Notes: generated by a model from the letters alone, not told the origin. A stretch of DNA of 64,000 nt from Chitinimonas prasina (GCF_030160395.1 NZ_BSOG01000005.1:240620-304619), one strand, 5' to 3'. Counted from the first letter of the stretch, positions 55,247 to 64,000 are shown. Made by a program: numbers and translations.

Positions 55247-55278
55247 TTGATGTAGTTGCCTATCCAGCCCCGCAATAA

Positions 55279-56154
55279 TCAGGGATTCACCACCGCTGGC
55301 TCAGCCACCTTGGCCGGTGCCCACTGCCAAGGCCTCAGCGAACCATAGCGCTTGCCCAGGTTGTTACCAAGAGCGCGGAGCGACGAGCCATACATGGGGT
55401 TGCTCAGCACAAACCAGCTCCGGCCCCAATTAGCGGCATGCTGTTTGGGTTGGTAGGTGGTGCGGTCGATAAAGTCATTCAGGTCATCGCCCACCAGCAT
55501 GGCGATACGATAGCGATTTGCCAGCAGCTGCCGGCGCACGCCCTTACCATCCCATTCGGCACGCTGGTACTTGAGCAGCATGTCTGCATTGTCGGGCCGG
55601 TAGCCTAGTTCGGCTTCCAGATTGTCCAGGGTAGCCTGCAGTTGCGGGCAGGTCTTGGCCCACCCCTGTGCATCGTAGCCGCCCTGCTTCTCGCAGTTGC
55701 GGTTGGTCACATACAGCACCTTGAACCCCATGCGGCGGGCGGCGCTGATGAATGCCTTGGCCCCAGGCACGGCGGTGGCCTTGCGCTCAGCCACCCAGGC
55801 ATCCCACGACGGTTCGGAGTACGGTAGCCCGCTGGCAACCTGCCAGGCGTTGTAAGGGCTGTTGTCGAGTACGGTCTCGTCGATATCCAGTATCACCGCT
55901 GGCGGCAAGCGCTTGTAACCGGCTACTGCCAGTTGTTCAGGCAAGGCGGTAATGGCCTTGCTGCGCTTGAGCCGGGCCAATTGGTCCGTTGCTGCACGGT
56001 AGGTCTGTTCGCCATTGGCTTGCGATTCCGCTGCAGCCTGGTACCAGACCACGGCATTCAGTTGCTCCCGTTCCGCCATCGGTGGCTCAGCAGCCTGCAG
56101 CGACAACGACGACATAAGGGCGATGGCGCCACACGATAGATACCGGGTCCGCAT
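55279..56154 (-). CDS. HAD-superfamily acid phosphatase, exported
   Basis: The 291-residue protein has a signal peptide (CGAIALMSSLSLQA) and the class B/lipoprotein e(P4)-type acid phosphatase fold: AVILDIDETVLDNSPYN is the HAD nucleophile motif, KVLYVTNRNCEKQGG motif II, and IAMLVGDDLNDF motif IV. It probably removes phosphate from nucleotides or other esters in the periplasm. No lipobox Cys is present, so it is soluble rather than a lipoprotein. The ATG at 56154 has GGAG seven bases upstream; a TTG at 56166 is less likely. Confidence 0.9.
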   Translation of the reverse strand: MRTRYLSCGAIALMSSLSLQAAEPPMAEREQLNAVVWYQAAAESQANGEQTYRAATDQLARLKRSKAITALPEQLAVAGYKRLPPAVILDIDETVLDNSPYNAWQVASGLPYSEPSWDAWVAERKATAVPGAKAFISAARRMGFKVLYVTNRNCEKQGGYDAQGWAKTCPQLQATLDNLEAELGYRPDNADMLLKYQRAEWDGKGVRRQLLANRYRIAMLVGDDLNDFIDRTTYQPKQHAANWGRSWFVLSNPMYGSSLRALGNNLGKRYGSLRPWQWAPAKVAEPAVVNP

Positions 56155-56354
56155 GTAATGCTCCAAGAAAAGCGGCTAAGCACGCCGTCCGGTATTGACC
56201 GGGCCGGCTTCGCAGCAAAAGTGTGAAAAGGGGCGCAGTATAGCCGAAGCCTCTGGCGCATTCAGCACGGCGATGACAGTTGGCGGCGCATCCGGCCATC
56301 TGATCTGGCTAGGTGCGGGTCCGGCCACTAAATCCTTGATACCAAGCCGTATTT

Positions 56355-56891
56355 TCAGCCCCAGGCGCGATCGCCTGGCGGCCGTAGCCAATACCGCATC
56401 AGCAAGCCGTCGTAATAACGGCCATCCATCTGCGTATCCCGCTCCAGCACAGCCAGGCGGCTAAAGCCGGCAGCTTCGTAGAGCTTCACTGCGGCGGTAT
56501 TGTCGGCCCGTACCATCAGGTAAGCGATCTCCAGCAAGCCCTGCGCTCGCGCGGCCTGCAAGGTCGCTGCCAAAAGCAGCCTGCCCACGCCCTTGCCGCG
56601 TGCAGCGGGATGCACTCCCATATTCAGGTCTGCCGCATGACGCAGCTTGGCTTGCCGACGGGGCATCAACAGTATGTAGCCCAGCAGGGTATCCGCTTCA
56701 TGGGCCACCAGCGCCACGGCGCCCGGCATGACCAGCCAGTCCTGCCGCTGCTGTACAAAGGCCTCGAAGTCCGGGAATTTATCCTCGAATGCCTCACTCA
56801 TGGCATCCGACGTGTCATAGACCTCGCGCATCAGTGCATGAACGGCTGTTGCAGGCCAGCTAGCCAAAGGGGACGTAATGATGGGCGTCAT
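56355..56891 (-). CDS. GNAT-family N-acetyltransferase
   Basis: The 178-residue acetyltransferase has LLGYILLMPRRQAKLRHAADLNMGVHPAARGKGVGRLLL in its core, with the acetyl-CoA loop RGKGVG near residue 98, and VRADNTAAVKLYEAAGF as motif B. The ATG at 56891 has GGAG five bases upstream; the longer frame to 57044 is unsupported. It stands alone between an acid phosphatase and a small membrane protein. The substrate is unknown; the DNTAAVKLYEAAGF element is common in RimI-like and small-molecule acetyltransferases. Confidence 0.88.
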   Translation of the reverse strand: MTPIITSPLASWPATAVHALMREVYDTSDAMSEAFEDKFPDFEAFVQQRQDWLVMPGAVALVAHEADTLLGYILLMPRRQAKLRHAADLNMGVHPAARGKGVGRLLLAATLQAARAQGLLEIAYLMVRADNTAAVKLYEAAGFSRLAVLERDTQMDGRYYDGLLMRYWLRPPGDRAWG

Positions 56892-57161
56892 GGAGACTCC
56901 GGATTCAGGCAGGCAAGCCGCCAAGCACGCATTGCCAACGCCACTGGCCGCTTGCCTATCGCCTGATGATGTTGCGCACACACGGAATAGCTGGCGATAG
57001 GGCTGCCTCACGACATCAAGCGATCCCCGTCCCAAGCCATACACCGGCTTGCGCTGGCGAAGACCGTGATGACAACCGGCCGGTGAACCAAGACCCAGTA
57101 TGTGCGAACACCTACACTGTCGTCCGATTTCGGCTTAGCCAGTCGAATGACACGGCTTGCC

Positions 57162-57557
57162 CTAGCTACGCTTTTTCGCCCCAAGCAGACCGACTTGATA
57201 GCCAGCCGCTCTCAGCGCCTTGGTCGCCCGCATGCTCAAGGTAATCATGAGTATCAAACTGACTAGGGGAAGTAGCATGGCAATCGCGTAGACAATTCTT
57301 GAGAACAGCGAGCCGCCCAAGCCTTTATCCACGCGCACTGCGCCATAGATCGAGACTGCCGCAATCGCGAGGGCCACCACCAACGACAAGACAGGATCCA
57401 CCTGTGCGCGTAACCCTCCCGTCAATAGGGCAGCAATAAACGTGTAGATCAAGATCCGCTGCCCTGACGCAACAGCATCCATGCGTTCATAGTCTATCGA
57501 ATCAGGGGCAATCGAATCGGTGATCTGGGACTTGGGTGCAGCGTAGGGATTAGTCAT
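57162..57557 (-). CDS. Small membrane protein with N-terminal NPYAAP motif
   Basis: The 131-residue protein begins TNPYAAPKSQ, a motif found at the N-terminus of several families of small bacterial membrane proteins and also, as SNPYAAS, in RDD protein 1 of this window. Three to four membrane helices follow (about 35-55, 60-80, 88-108), with a basic C-terminus. I do not recognise the domain. About 200 bases without a gene separate it from the SpoVR gene end. Confidence 0.75.
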   Translation of the reverse strand: MTNPYAAPKSQITDSIAPDSIDYERMDAVASGQRILIYTFIAALLTGGLRAQVDPVLSLVVALAIAAVSIYGAVRVDKGLGGSLFSRIVYAIAMLLPLVSLILMITLSMRATKALRAAGYQVGLLGAKKRS

Positions 57558-57761
57558 CGGGAAGTATCAATTCAAGGGTATGGCGCGCGGCAACCACGAC
57601 CAGCCAACGGGGCGGGCAACGCAGCCGCCTCCGCTGCTAGCGGCGCAAAAGAGCCCAATTATACCGATAGCCGTGCAGCATACTGCTTAGATCAGATTGA
57701 CCCATACCCGCGCCCGCCAGGCTGGCGAGGTGTCACGCGAGGGGGCTACAATTAGCGACCC

Positions 57762-59324
57762 TCATCCCCCGTGGCGCTTCTCCAGCTTACACTCATAGGT
57801 CAGTATCACCTTGCCCTCAGGGTCACAGCTTTCCAGCTTCACCGAAAAGCCCCACAGCCTGGCGATATGCTTGAGTACCTCGTGTACCGTATTGGCCAAG
57901 GGCCGGCGGTGGTTCTGCACATGCCGCAGCGTCAGCGCACGGTCACCCCGTACATTGACTTCCCACACTTGGATATTCGGCTCGCGATTACCCAAGTTGT
58001 ACTGATCGGCAAGCTTGCGCCGTATATCGCGATAACCGTCTTCATTGTGGATGGCGCTGACTTCCAGCTGCGCCTCCTGGTCGTCGTCCTTCACCGCAAA
58101 CAGGCGAAAGTCGCGTATCAGCTTGGGCGAGAGGTATTGCGCGATAAAGCTCTCGTCCTTGAAGTTCTTCATGGCGAACTCCAGCGCGGGCCGCCATGCA
58201 GTCCCAGCCAGGTCGGGGAACCAATGCCTGTCTTCCTCGGTGGGCTGCTCACAGATACGCTTGATATCGGTGTACATGGCAAACCCCAGCGCATAGGGAT
58301 TGATGCCAGAGTAGTAACGACTGGTCACCGGTGGCTGATAGACCACATTGGTATGCGAGTGCAGGAACTCCATGATGGCACCATCGCTGAGCAGGCCTTC
58401 ATCGTATAGCCGGTTCATGATGGTGTAATGCCAGAAGGTGGCCCAGCCCTCGTTCATGACCTGGGTCTGCCGCTGTGGATAGAAATACTGTGCCACCTTG
58501 CGCACAATGCGTACCACTTCACGCTGCCAGGGCTCCAGCAAGGGGGCGTACTTCTCGATAAAGTACAGCAAGTTTTCCTGCGGCTCGGACGGAAAGCGCC
58601 GTTGTTCGGTCTTCTCGGCCTCTTCAGCACGGCGCGGCAAGGTACGCCACAGATCGTTCACCTGGCTCTGCAGATACGACTCGCGCTCGCTCTGGCGTAT
58701 GCGCTCTTCCTCTACCGAAAGCTTGGGCGGCCGTTTGTAACGGTCCACGCCATAGTTCATCAGGGCATGGCAGCTATCCAGCAGTTCTTCCACCGCATCC
58801 ACGCCATAGCGCTCCTCGCACTGGCGGATATAGTGCCGGGCAAACACCAGGTAATCGATGATGGCACTAGCATCGGTCCAGGCCCGGAACAAGTAGTTAC
58901 CCTTGAAGAAACTGTTGTGGCCAAAGGCAGCATGGGCTATCACCAGGGCCTGCATGGTGATGGAGTTCTCCTCCATCAGATAGGAGATGCAGGGATTGGA
59001 GTTGATGACGATCTCGTAGGCCAGCCCCATCTGGCCCCGCTTGTAGCCCTTCTCGGTCTGCAGAAAGTGTTTGCCGTAACTCCAGTGGTGATACATCACC
59101 GGCATACCGACCGAAGCATAGGCATCCATCATCTGCTCGGCCGTGATGATTTCCAGCTGGTTGGGATAGGTATCCAGCTCGAAGTCCTCCGCCACCCGGC
59201 GTATCTCGTTGTAGTACTTGTCTATCAGCTCGAAAGTCCATTCCGACCCGATGGACAGCGGTCCCTTGGGCCGCTTGGCGCGTTTGCGCTTTGCACTGCT
59301 GGGAGAGGCTATGGTGTCAGTCAT
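57762..59324 (-). CDS. SpoVR family protein
   Basis: The 520-residue protein fits SpoVR/YcgB: WTFELIDKYYNEIRRVAEDFELDTYPNQLEIITAEQMM, HWSYGKHFLQTEKGYKRGQMGLAYEIVINSNP, and ETEIQHAAFGHNSFF-like AHAAFGHNSFFKGNYLF. In Bacillus it affects the spore cortex; in Gram-negative bacteria it belongs to the prkA operon and its role is unclear. The ATG at 59324 overlaps the YeaH stop (ATGA). It is the last gene of prkA-yeaH-spoVR. Confidence 0.96.
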   Translation of the reverse strand: MTDTIASPSSAKRKRAKRPKGPLSIGSEWTFELIDKYYNEIRRVAEDFELDTYPNQLEIITAEQMMDAYASVGMPVMYHHWSYGKHFLQTEKGYKRGQMGLAYEIVINSNPCISYLMEENSITMQALVIAHAAFGHNSFFKGNYLFRAWTDASAIIDYLVFARHYIRQCEERYGVDAVEELLDSCHALMNYGVDRYKRPPKLSVEEERIRQSERESYLQSQVNDLWRTLPRRAEEAEKTEQRRFPSEPQENLLYFIEKYAPLLEPWQREVVRIVRKVAQYFYPQRQTQVMNEGWATFWHYTIMNRLYDEGLLSDGAIMEFLHSHTNVVYQPPVTSRYYSGINPYALGFAMYTDIKRICEQPTEEDRHWFPDLAGTAWRPALEFAMKNFKDESFIAQYLSPKLIRDFRLFAVKDDDQEAQLEVSAIHNEDGYRDIRRKLADQYNLGNREPNIQVWEVNVRGDRALTLRHVQNHRRPLANTVHEVLKHIARLWGFSVKLESCDPEGKVILTYECKLEKRHGG

Positions 59325-60592
59325 GCGGCCGCCGTATTCTTCTTGAACAGGTCGCGAAACACCGGGTAGATATCCGCCGGTGACTGGATCTTGCGCATGG
59401 CAAACTGCGCGCACGCATCTCTTACCTTTTCGTACTCCATCCACAGGTTCTGCGGCTCACCCTCCGTAATTTCGATATAGGCGTAGTACTGCACCATGGG
59501 CAGGATGTGCCCCAGCAGCAAATCCTTGCACACCAGCGAGTCGCTATCCCAGTTGTCACCATCGCTGGCCTGAGCGACATAGATATTCCAGTCGTTGGTG
59601 GGATAGCGCTCGGTAATGATTTGGTCCACCAGCTTGAGCGCCGAGCTAACCACCGTACCACCGGTATCGCGGGCGTGAAAGAAATCGTGCTCATTCACCT
59701 CCTGCGCCTGGGTGTGGTGGCGCACAAACACCACCTCTATCTTCTCGTAGGCGCGGGTCAGGAAGAGATACAGCAGGATGAAGAAGCGCTTGGCCGTATC
59801 CTTTTTCTGCTCGTCCATCGAGCCCGATACGTCCATCACGCAGAACATCACCGCCTGGGTATGCGGCCGTGGTTGTTTCACCCGGTTGCTGTAGCGCAAG
59901 TCAAACGGGTCGATGAAGGGAATACCGATGATGCGGGTTTTGAGCGAGTGGATTTCGTCCCTCAGGGCGCGCACCGCCGGGTCGTCCTCGTCGCTACGTT
60001 CCAGCAAGACGTCCAATTCTTCCCGCGCCTCATTGAGCCTGGCCATGGGCCCGGCTGTCAGGGCAATTCGCCGCCCCAGCGCCCCTTTGAGTGAACGCAC
60101 CACATCGATATTGGAAGGCGTACCGTCGGTACTGTAGCCCGCCCGTACGTTCTTGAACGCCTGCGTGGCGGTCAGCTGGGTCTTGACCAGGTTGGGTAGC
60201 TCCAAGTCGTCAAAGAAGAAATTGAGAAACTCCTCTCGGCTCAGTTCGAAGACGAAATCATCTTCGCCCTCACCATCTTGCGACGCCTTGCCTGAACCAC
60301 TACCGCCACCGCCCTCTTCCGGCCGGTCTATGTGGTCGCCCTGCAGGTACTCCTTGTTGCCGGGGTGTACCGTCTCCCATACCCCGCCTCGGGCATGGCC
60401 GAATACCGGTTCCGATACATCCTTGACCGGGATGGATACCTTCTCGCCACTGTCGATATCAGTGATGGAGCGGCCCTTGACCGCCCGAGTCACCGCTTCC
60501 TTGATCTGCCCCTTGAAGCGCCGCAAGAAGCGCTCCCGGTTGATGGCAGACTTGTTCTTGCCATTGAGTCTTCGATCTATCAGGTGAACCAT
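59321..60592 (-). CDS. yeaH: YeaH/YhbH family protein (DUF444)
   Basis: The 423-residue protein fits DUF444: it begins HLIDRRLNGKNKSAINRERFLRRFK, has a Gly/acidic stretch near residue 95-115 (EEGGGGSGSGKASQDGEG) and a C-terminal VWA-type domain with an intact metal motif in FCVMDVSGSMDE (DxSxS). It is predicted to work with the PrkA kinase under stress or nutrient limitation. The ATG at 60592 has AGGAGGGAG about nine bases upstream. It lies between prkA (75 bases upstream) and spoVR (overlapping). Confidence 0.96.
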   Translation of the reverse strand: MVHLIDRRLNGKNKSAINRERFLRRFKGQIKEAVTRAVKGRSITDIDSGEKVSIPVKDVSEPVFGHARGGVWETVHPGNKEYLQGDHIDRPEEGGGGSGSGKASQDGEGEDDFVFELSREEFLNFFFDDLELPNLVKTQLTATQAFKNVRAGYSTDGTPSNIDVVRSLKGALGRRIALTAGPMARLNEAREELDVLLERSDEDDPAVRALRDEIHSLKTRIIGIPFIDPFDLRYSNRVKQPRPHTQAVMFCVMDVSGSMDEQKKDTAKRFFILLYLFLTRAYEKIEVVFVRHHTQAQEVNEHDFFHARDTGGTVVSSALKLVDQIITERYPTNDWNIYVAQASDGDNWDSDSLVCKDLLLGHILPMVQYYAYIEITEGEPQNLWMEYEKVRDACAQFAMRKIQSPADIYPVFRDLFKKNTAAA

Positions 60593-60667
60593 ACCGTGCT
60601 CCCTCCTGGCGGTGTTGCAACGCCAAGGCGGGGATTGCGCCCGCCTCGCCCTTTGCACCTCACCGCA

Positions 60668-62590
60668 TCAGGAAGACTTCCTTACACGCAGATACCAATC
60701 GCACAGCAGGCGAACCTGTTTGGCGGTATAGCCCTTGGCCACCATGCGATTGACGAAGTCCTCATGCTTCTTGGCATCCTCGTTGCTGCCCTTGGCATTG
60801 AACGAGATCACCGGCAGCAACTCCTCGGTGTTCGAGAACATCTTTTTCTCGATCACCGCCCGCAGCTTCTCGTAGCTGGTCCAGGTCGGGTTCTTGCCAC
60901 CATTGTTCGCCCTGGCCCGCAACACGAAATTGACGATCTCGTTGCGGAAGTCCTTGGGGTTGCTGATACCGGCCGGTTTCTCTATCTTCTCCAGCTCATT
61001 GTTGAGCGCATTGCGGTCAAAACTCTCGCCGGTATCCGGGTCACGGTATTCCTGATCCTGTATCCAGAAATCGGCAAAGGTCACATAGCGGTCAAAGATA
61101 TTCTGGCCATACTCGGAGTAGCTCTCCAGATACGCGGTCTGAATCTCCTTACCAATGAACTCCACATAGCGTCCGGCCAGGTATTCCTTGATATAGGCCA
61201 GGTACTTCTGCTCGGTCTCCGGCGCAAACTGTTCGCGCTCCACCTGCTGCTCCAGCACATACAGCAGATGCACCGGGTTGGCCGCCACCTCGGAGTGATC
61301 GAAATTGAATACCTTGGACAGTATCTTGAAAGCCCAGCGGGTAGAGAGGCCATCCATGCCCTCGTCTACCCCGGCAAAGTCGCGATACTCCTGAATGGAT
61401 TTGGCCTTGGGATCGGTATCCTTGAGGTTCTCGCCGTCATACACCTGCATCTTGGAATAGACGCTGGAGTTCTCCGGGTCCTTGAGTCGGGAGAGTATGG
61501 AAAACTGCGACATCATCTTGAGTGTGCCGGGAGCGCAGGGCGCATTGTGCAATGAGGAGTTGCGCACCAGCTTCTCGTAGATCTTCACCTCTTCGCTGAC
61601 ACGGAGGCAGTAAGGCACCTTGACGATATAGATACGATCAAGGAAAGCCTCATTGTTCTTGTTGTTCTTGAACTGCTTCCATTCCGATTCATTGGAGTGG
61701 GCCAACACTATGCCGTCAAACGGTATCGCCCCAAAACCCTCGGTGCCCTTGAAATTGCCCTCCTGGGTGGCCGTCAGCAAGGGGTGCAGCACCTTGATGG
61801 GTGCCTTGAACATTTCCACAAACTCCAGCAGGCCCTGGTTGGCCAGGCACAGACCGCCCGAGTAGCTGTAGGCGTCCGGGTCATCCTGCGCATACTTCTC
61901 CAGCTTGCGGATATCCACCTTGCCGGTCAGCGACGAAATGTCCTGATTGTTCTCATCCCCCGGCTCAGTCTTGGCCACGGCAATCTGCTTGAGTACCGAG
62001 GGGTAACGCTTGACCACGCGGAACTGGTCCACGTCGCCATTGAATTCCTGTAGCCGCTTCACTGCCCATGGGCTGGGTATGCACTTGATATAGCGGCGCG
62101 GTATGCCGTACTGCTCCTCCAGAATAGGGCCGTCTTCAGCCTCATTGAACAAGCCCAGCGGCGACTCGTTCACCGGGCTGCCCTTGATGCAGTAGAACGG
62201 CACCCGCTCCATCAACTCCTTCAGCTTCTCGGCGATGGAAGACTTGCCGCCCCCCACCGGCCCCAACAGATACAGTATCTGCTTGCGCTCTTCCAAGCCC
62301 TGCGCCGCATGGCGGAAATAGGCCACCACCTGCTCTATGACTTCCTCCATGCCGTAGAACTCACGGAAGGCGGGATAGACCCGTATCATCTTGTTGGCGA
62401 ACACGCGCGACAAACGGGAGTCGTTGCGGGTGTCGACCATTTCCGGCTCACCTATGGCCATCAGCATGCGCTCGGCAGCCGTGGCATAGGCTGCATGGTC
62501 GCGCTTGCACATTTCCAGGTACTCGCGCAGGCTCATTTCCTCCTCACGGGTACGGTCATAACGGCTGCTGAAGTTGGCGAAGATATCCAT
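60668..62590 (-). CDS. prkA: PrkA serine protein kinase / AAA+ protein
   Basis: The 640-residue protein is PrkA: an N-terminal AAA domain with Walker A LLGPVGGGKSSIAEKL (about 105) and a C-terminal region typical of the family (FGAIPFDGIVLAHSNESEWKQF; LDRIYIVKVPYCLRV; RWAFKILSKVFNFD). PrkA phosphorylates proteins or acts as an ATP-dependent protease in different bacteria. It starts the prkA-yeaH-spoVR operon; GAGAGGGG precedes the ATG. The length is normal. Confidence 0.97.
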   Translation of the reverse strand: MDIFANFSSRYDRTREEEMSLREYLEMCKRDHAAYATAAERMLMAIGEPEMVDTRNDSRLSRVFANKMIRVYPAFREFYGMEEVIEQVVAYFRHAAQGLEERKQILYLLGPVGGGKSSIAEKLKELMERVPFYCIKGSPVNESPLGLFNEAEDGPILEEQYGIPRRYIKCIPSPWAVKRLQEFNGDVDQFRVVKRYPSVLKQIAVAKTEPGDENNQDISSLTGKVDIRKLEKYAQDDPDAYSYSGGLCLANQGLLEFVEMFKAPIKVLHPLLTATQEGNFKGTEGFGAIPFDGIVLAHSNESEWKQFKNNKNNEAFLDRIYIVKVPYCLRVSEEVKIYEKLVRNSSLHNAPCAPGTLKMMSQFSILSRLKDPENSSVYSKMQVYDGENLKDTDPKAKSIQEYRDFAGVDEGMDGLSTRWAFKILSKVFNFDHSEVAANPVHLLYVLEQQVEREQFAPETEQKYLAYIKEYLAGRYVEFIGKEIQTAYLESYSEYGQNIFDRYVTFADFWIQDQEYRDPDTGESFDRNALNNELEKIEKPAGISNPKDFRNEIVNFVLRARANNGGKNPTWTSYEKLRAVIEKKMFSNTEELLPVISFNAKGSNEDAKKHEDFVNRMVAKGYTAKQVRLLCDWYLRVRKSS

Positions 62591-62765
62591 TGCTACCCCT
62601 CTCGTTCAGGCATGTCTGGCATCGACATAGGTTTTGGAACGGTGCGCGGGCAAAAGTTCGCGCGAGGAATCGTGATTTGGTTTTATTGTTCTAAGCGGCG
62701 TCGGGCCTTGGTTTTGGTATAGCACATGCCAGCCGCTTGCCATGACATCACGCAGTACTTGCCAA

Positions 62766-62781
62766 GAGAACGTACGTTCTC
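62766..62781. promoter_or_regulatory. LexA-like operator 1
   Basis: GAGAACGTACGTTCTC is a perfect 16-base palindrome with the GAAC-N4-GTTC core. It lies about 40 bases before the S24 repressor gene and in the region it shares with the divergent prkA operon. Confidence 0.78.
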
Positions 62782-62791
62782 TACAGTTGGC

Positions 62792-62803
62792 GAACATCCG
62801 TTC
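62792..62803. promoter_or_regulatory. LexA-like operator 2
   Basis: GAACATCCGTTC repeats the GAAC-N4-GTTC core; its centre is 24 bases from that of operator 1, a little over two helical turns. It ends just before the AAGG ribosome site of the repressor gene, so binding should block transcription of that gene. Confidence 0.72.
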
Positions 62804-62818
62804 TCCAAGGCTAAATCC

Positions 62819-63406
62819 ATGAATGAATTCGAACGCGACCTCGACTATCTCGGTCGGATGCAGGACTACTACGCCGACGAACGTTGCCTTCCGTCTTACG
62901 CACGGCTGATGAGCTTGCTCGGCTTTGCCAGCAAATCAGCCGTCTCCAAGCTGCTGTCACGGCTACAGCTGCAGGGCTTTCTGTCGCGTAGCAGCGACGG
63001 CGATTGGGTACCCACCGACCGCTTCTTCGAGCGCACGCTGTCCACCCAACCCGTGCCCGCCGGCATGCCCGTCGCCGCACGCGATGTCGGGGCCGACGCC
63101 TTCGTACTTGATCAGTACCTGATCAACCGGCCATCCCACACCCAGCTTATTCCGGTCAAGGGTGACTCCATGATCGATGCCGGCATCCATTCAGGCGATC
63201 TGGCGGTGATAGAGCGACGCAATGTGGCCAATGTAGGCGATATCGTCGTCGCCATTGTCGACAACGAATTCACGCTCAAGACCCTGGCCAAGGAAGGCGG
63301 CAAATACATCTTGCAACCCGCCAACCCCGCCTACCCCACCATACGGCCACAGGGCAATCTGGAAATCTTTGGCGTGATGGTGGGCCTGGTGCGTAAATAC
63401 CGCTGA
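62819..63406 (+). CDS. LexA-like S24 repressor/protease
   Basis: The 195-residue protein has an N-terminal LexA-type winged helix (LPSYARLMSLLGFASKSAVSKLLSRLQLQGFL, about 22-55), an Ala-Gly cleavage site in PVPAGMPVAA (about 83), and an S24 peptidase domain with catalytic Ser in VKGDSMIDAGI (about 121) and Lys in EFTLKTLAKEG (about 158). It should undergo RecA-assisted or similar self-cleavage. The ATG at 62819 has AAGG eight bases upstream and two palindromic operators before it, which points to autoregulation. It could be the main LexA or a second one. Confidence 0.88.
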   Translation: MNEFERDLDYLGRMQDYYADERCLPSYARLMSLLGFASKSAVSKLLSRLQLQGFLSRSSDGDWVPTDRFFERTLSTQPVPAGMPVAARDVGADAFVLDQYLINRPSHTQLIPVKGDSMIDAGIHSGDLAVIERRNVANVGDIVVAIVDNEFTLKTLAKEGGKYILQPANPAYPTIRPQGNLEIFGVMVGLVRKYR

Positions 63407-63438
63407 ACTGACACTACTTGAAAGAACTGCAAACCAAC

Positions 63439-63744
63439 ATGCCAACCCCGATGAATCTGATCAATCTGCTGGGCTGTGCAGACAGCCTGCCGCAGGCATG
63501 GCAATCCAGCATCATGGGGCGCGTTGGCGGCGCCAATATCAAGGTGCTGCGCATGGATGACATGGCCTACCCGGCAGAGACCCATGACTACGCAGAAGCG
63601 CTACTGGTACTGGAGGGGCAGATGCGCTTGAGTGTGGACGACGCACTCGTCGAAGTAGGGGCCGGCCAGCTTTACCTGGTACCAGCGGGCCTGCCACATG
63701 CAGTAGCCCCTGGTAGCCAGGGCACACTTGTCATTATCGATTGA
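63439..63744 (+). CDS. Small cupin-domain protein
   Basis: The 101-residue protein is a single cupin barrel: MAYPAETHDYAEALLVLEGQMRLSVDD and VGAGQLYLVPAGLPHAVAPG correspond to cupin motifs 1 and 2, with candidate metal-binding His and Glu. It follows the LexA-like gene by 33 bases and may share its transcript. The start is unsure: TTG 63418, ATG 63439 and ATG 63451 are possible. The substrate is unknown. Confidence 0.82.
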   Translation: MPTPMNLINLLGCADSLPQAWQSSIMGRVGGANIKVLRMDDMAYPAETHDYAEALLVLEGQMRLSVDDALVEVGAGQLYLVPAGLPHAVAPGSQGTLVIID

Positions 63745-63931
63745 TGCTTTGGCACCGGCACCTATTCGTTCATCTCCTGAACTTGGGGGATCAGGCCTAA
63801 GGCCTCTCCGCTACTGAATCTGGGGCACAACGTCGCCGACGCCGCATGCTAACTAATTCCTGGTAGACCTGCGTGGGGGAAGCGACGTCGGAAGGTCACC
63901 CCCGCCAATCGCAATCCCAAACCCGCAAAGC

Positions 63932-63965
63932 AAAAGCCCCAGACTCTGGTGAGTCTGGGGCTTTT
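63932..63965 (-). terminator. rRNA operon terminator
   Basis: AAAAGCCCCAGACTC and GAGTCTGGGGCTTTT form a perfect 15-pair stem with a four-base loop. On the minus strand the run ends in TTTT just after the 5S end, as expected for the end of an rRNA operon entering from the right. Nothing else is recognisable between the cupin stop and this hairpin. Confidence 0.9.
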
Positions 63966-63972
63966 ATGGGGA

Positions 63973-64000
63973 GCCTGGCGGTGACCTACTTTCACACGGG
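63973..64000 (-). rRNA. rrf: 5S ribosomal RNA, 3' end (partial)
   Basis: The last 28 bases are the reverse complement of the conserved 3' end of 5S rRNA (CCCGTGTGAAAGTAGGTCACCGCCAGGC region), which matches the betaproteobacterial form. The rest of the 5S and, by usual order, 23S and 16S rRNA lie beyond the right edge. Confidence 0.88.

Noticed and set aside
1..64000. CRISPR array, prophage, integrative element or tRNA genes
   Set aside because: No direct-repeat array, integrase, phage structural gene or cloverleaf pattern was noticed on either strand.

Overview
The window looks like chromosome from a GC-rich (about 60% by eye), chitin-degrading, heavily signalling betaproteobacterium, near Chitinimonas or the chitinolytic Neisseriales. 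The reasons are an AA10 chitin-active LPMO, betaproteobacterial-type gene sets (circularly permuted ATP-grasp/alpha-E/transglutaminase with Anbu, MoxR/DUF58, prkA-yeaH-spoVR) and a 5S rRNA 3' end of betaproteobacterial type at the right edge. No database search was possible, so the genus is a guess. I see no transposase, integrase, phage gene, CRISPR array or tRNA.

Layout. 1-163 is the tail of a membrane protein gene. 423-4807 is a tight operon (permuted ATP-grasp, GNAT, alpha-E, GNAT, transglutaminase), followed after one opposing gene by the Anbu proteasome-like peptidase: a peptide-ligation/hydrolysis system whose substrate is unknown. 6234-10205 holds a peptide-binding protein, a small membrane protein, a secreted esterase and an extradiol dioxygenase. 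10403-16032 (minus) pairs a periplasmic binding protein with a 1482-residue kinase carrying receivers, Hpt, GGDEF and EAL. 16135-21707 (minus) is a TonB-dependent receptor downstream of three overlapping genes: a ThDP enzyme and two short citrate-synthase-fold proteins whose catalytic histidines appear replaced. 21979-25524 holds a thioesterase-like protein, DUF2141, a 2TM protein, a carotenoid oxygenase and a flavodoxin-fold oxidoreductase.

25604-33338 contains a LytS/LytTR two-component pair, the LPMO (minus), and a GlrK-QseG-GlrR locus. Directly after glrR lie two GTC-N10-GAC palindromes, a possible IHF site and a near-perfect sigma-54 promoter ahead of a BON-domain gene. That gene's 3' UTR folds into three hairpins and a terminator. 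33347-45575 is a signalling block: a MASE1 kinase with an overlapping solute-binding protein, a methyltransferase, a four-gene phosphorelay (LuxR-type regulator, hybrid kinase, receiver, Hpt), HD-GYP, a chemoreceptor and a small unknown protein.

45595-47560 holds a MocR-type regulator and a DUF2917 gene. 47654-55016 is one overlapping seven-gene MoxR/DUF58 cluster (RDD, RDD, SpoIIM-like, DUF4129, DUF4350, MoxR, DUF58). 55279-57557 holds an acid phosphatase, an acetyltransferase and a small membrane protein. 57762-62590 (minus) is prkA-yeaH-spoVR. A LexA-like S24 repressor with two GAAC-N4-GTTC operators follows, then a cupin and an rRNA operon terminator with the start of 5S rRNA on the minus strand.

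The best candidates for undescribed biology are the ThDP/dual citrate-synthase-like module with its receptor, the GlrR/sigma-54-controlled BON transcript with a structured tail, and the two acetyltransferases built into the ATP-grasp/alpha-E operon.
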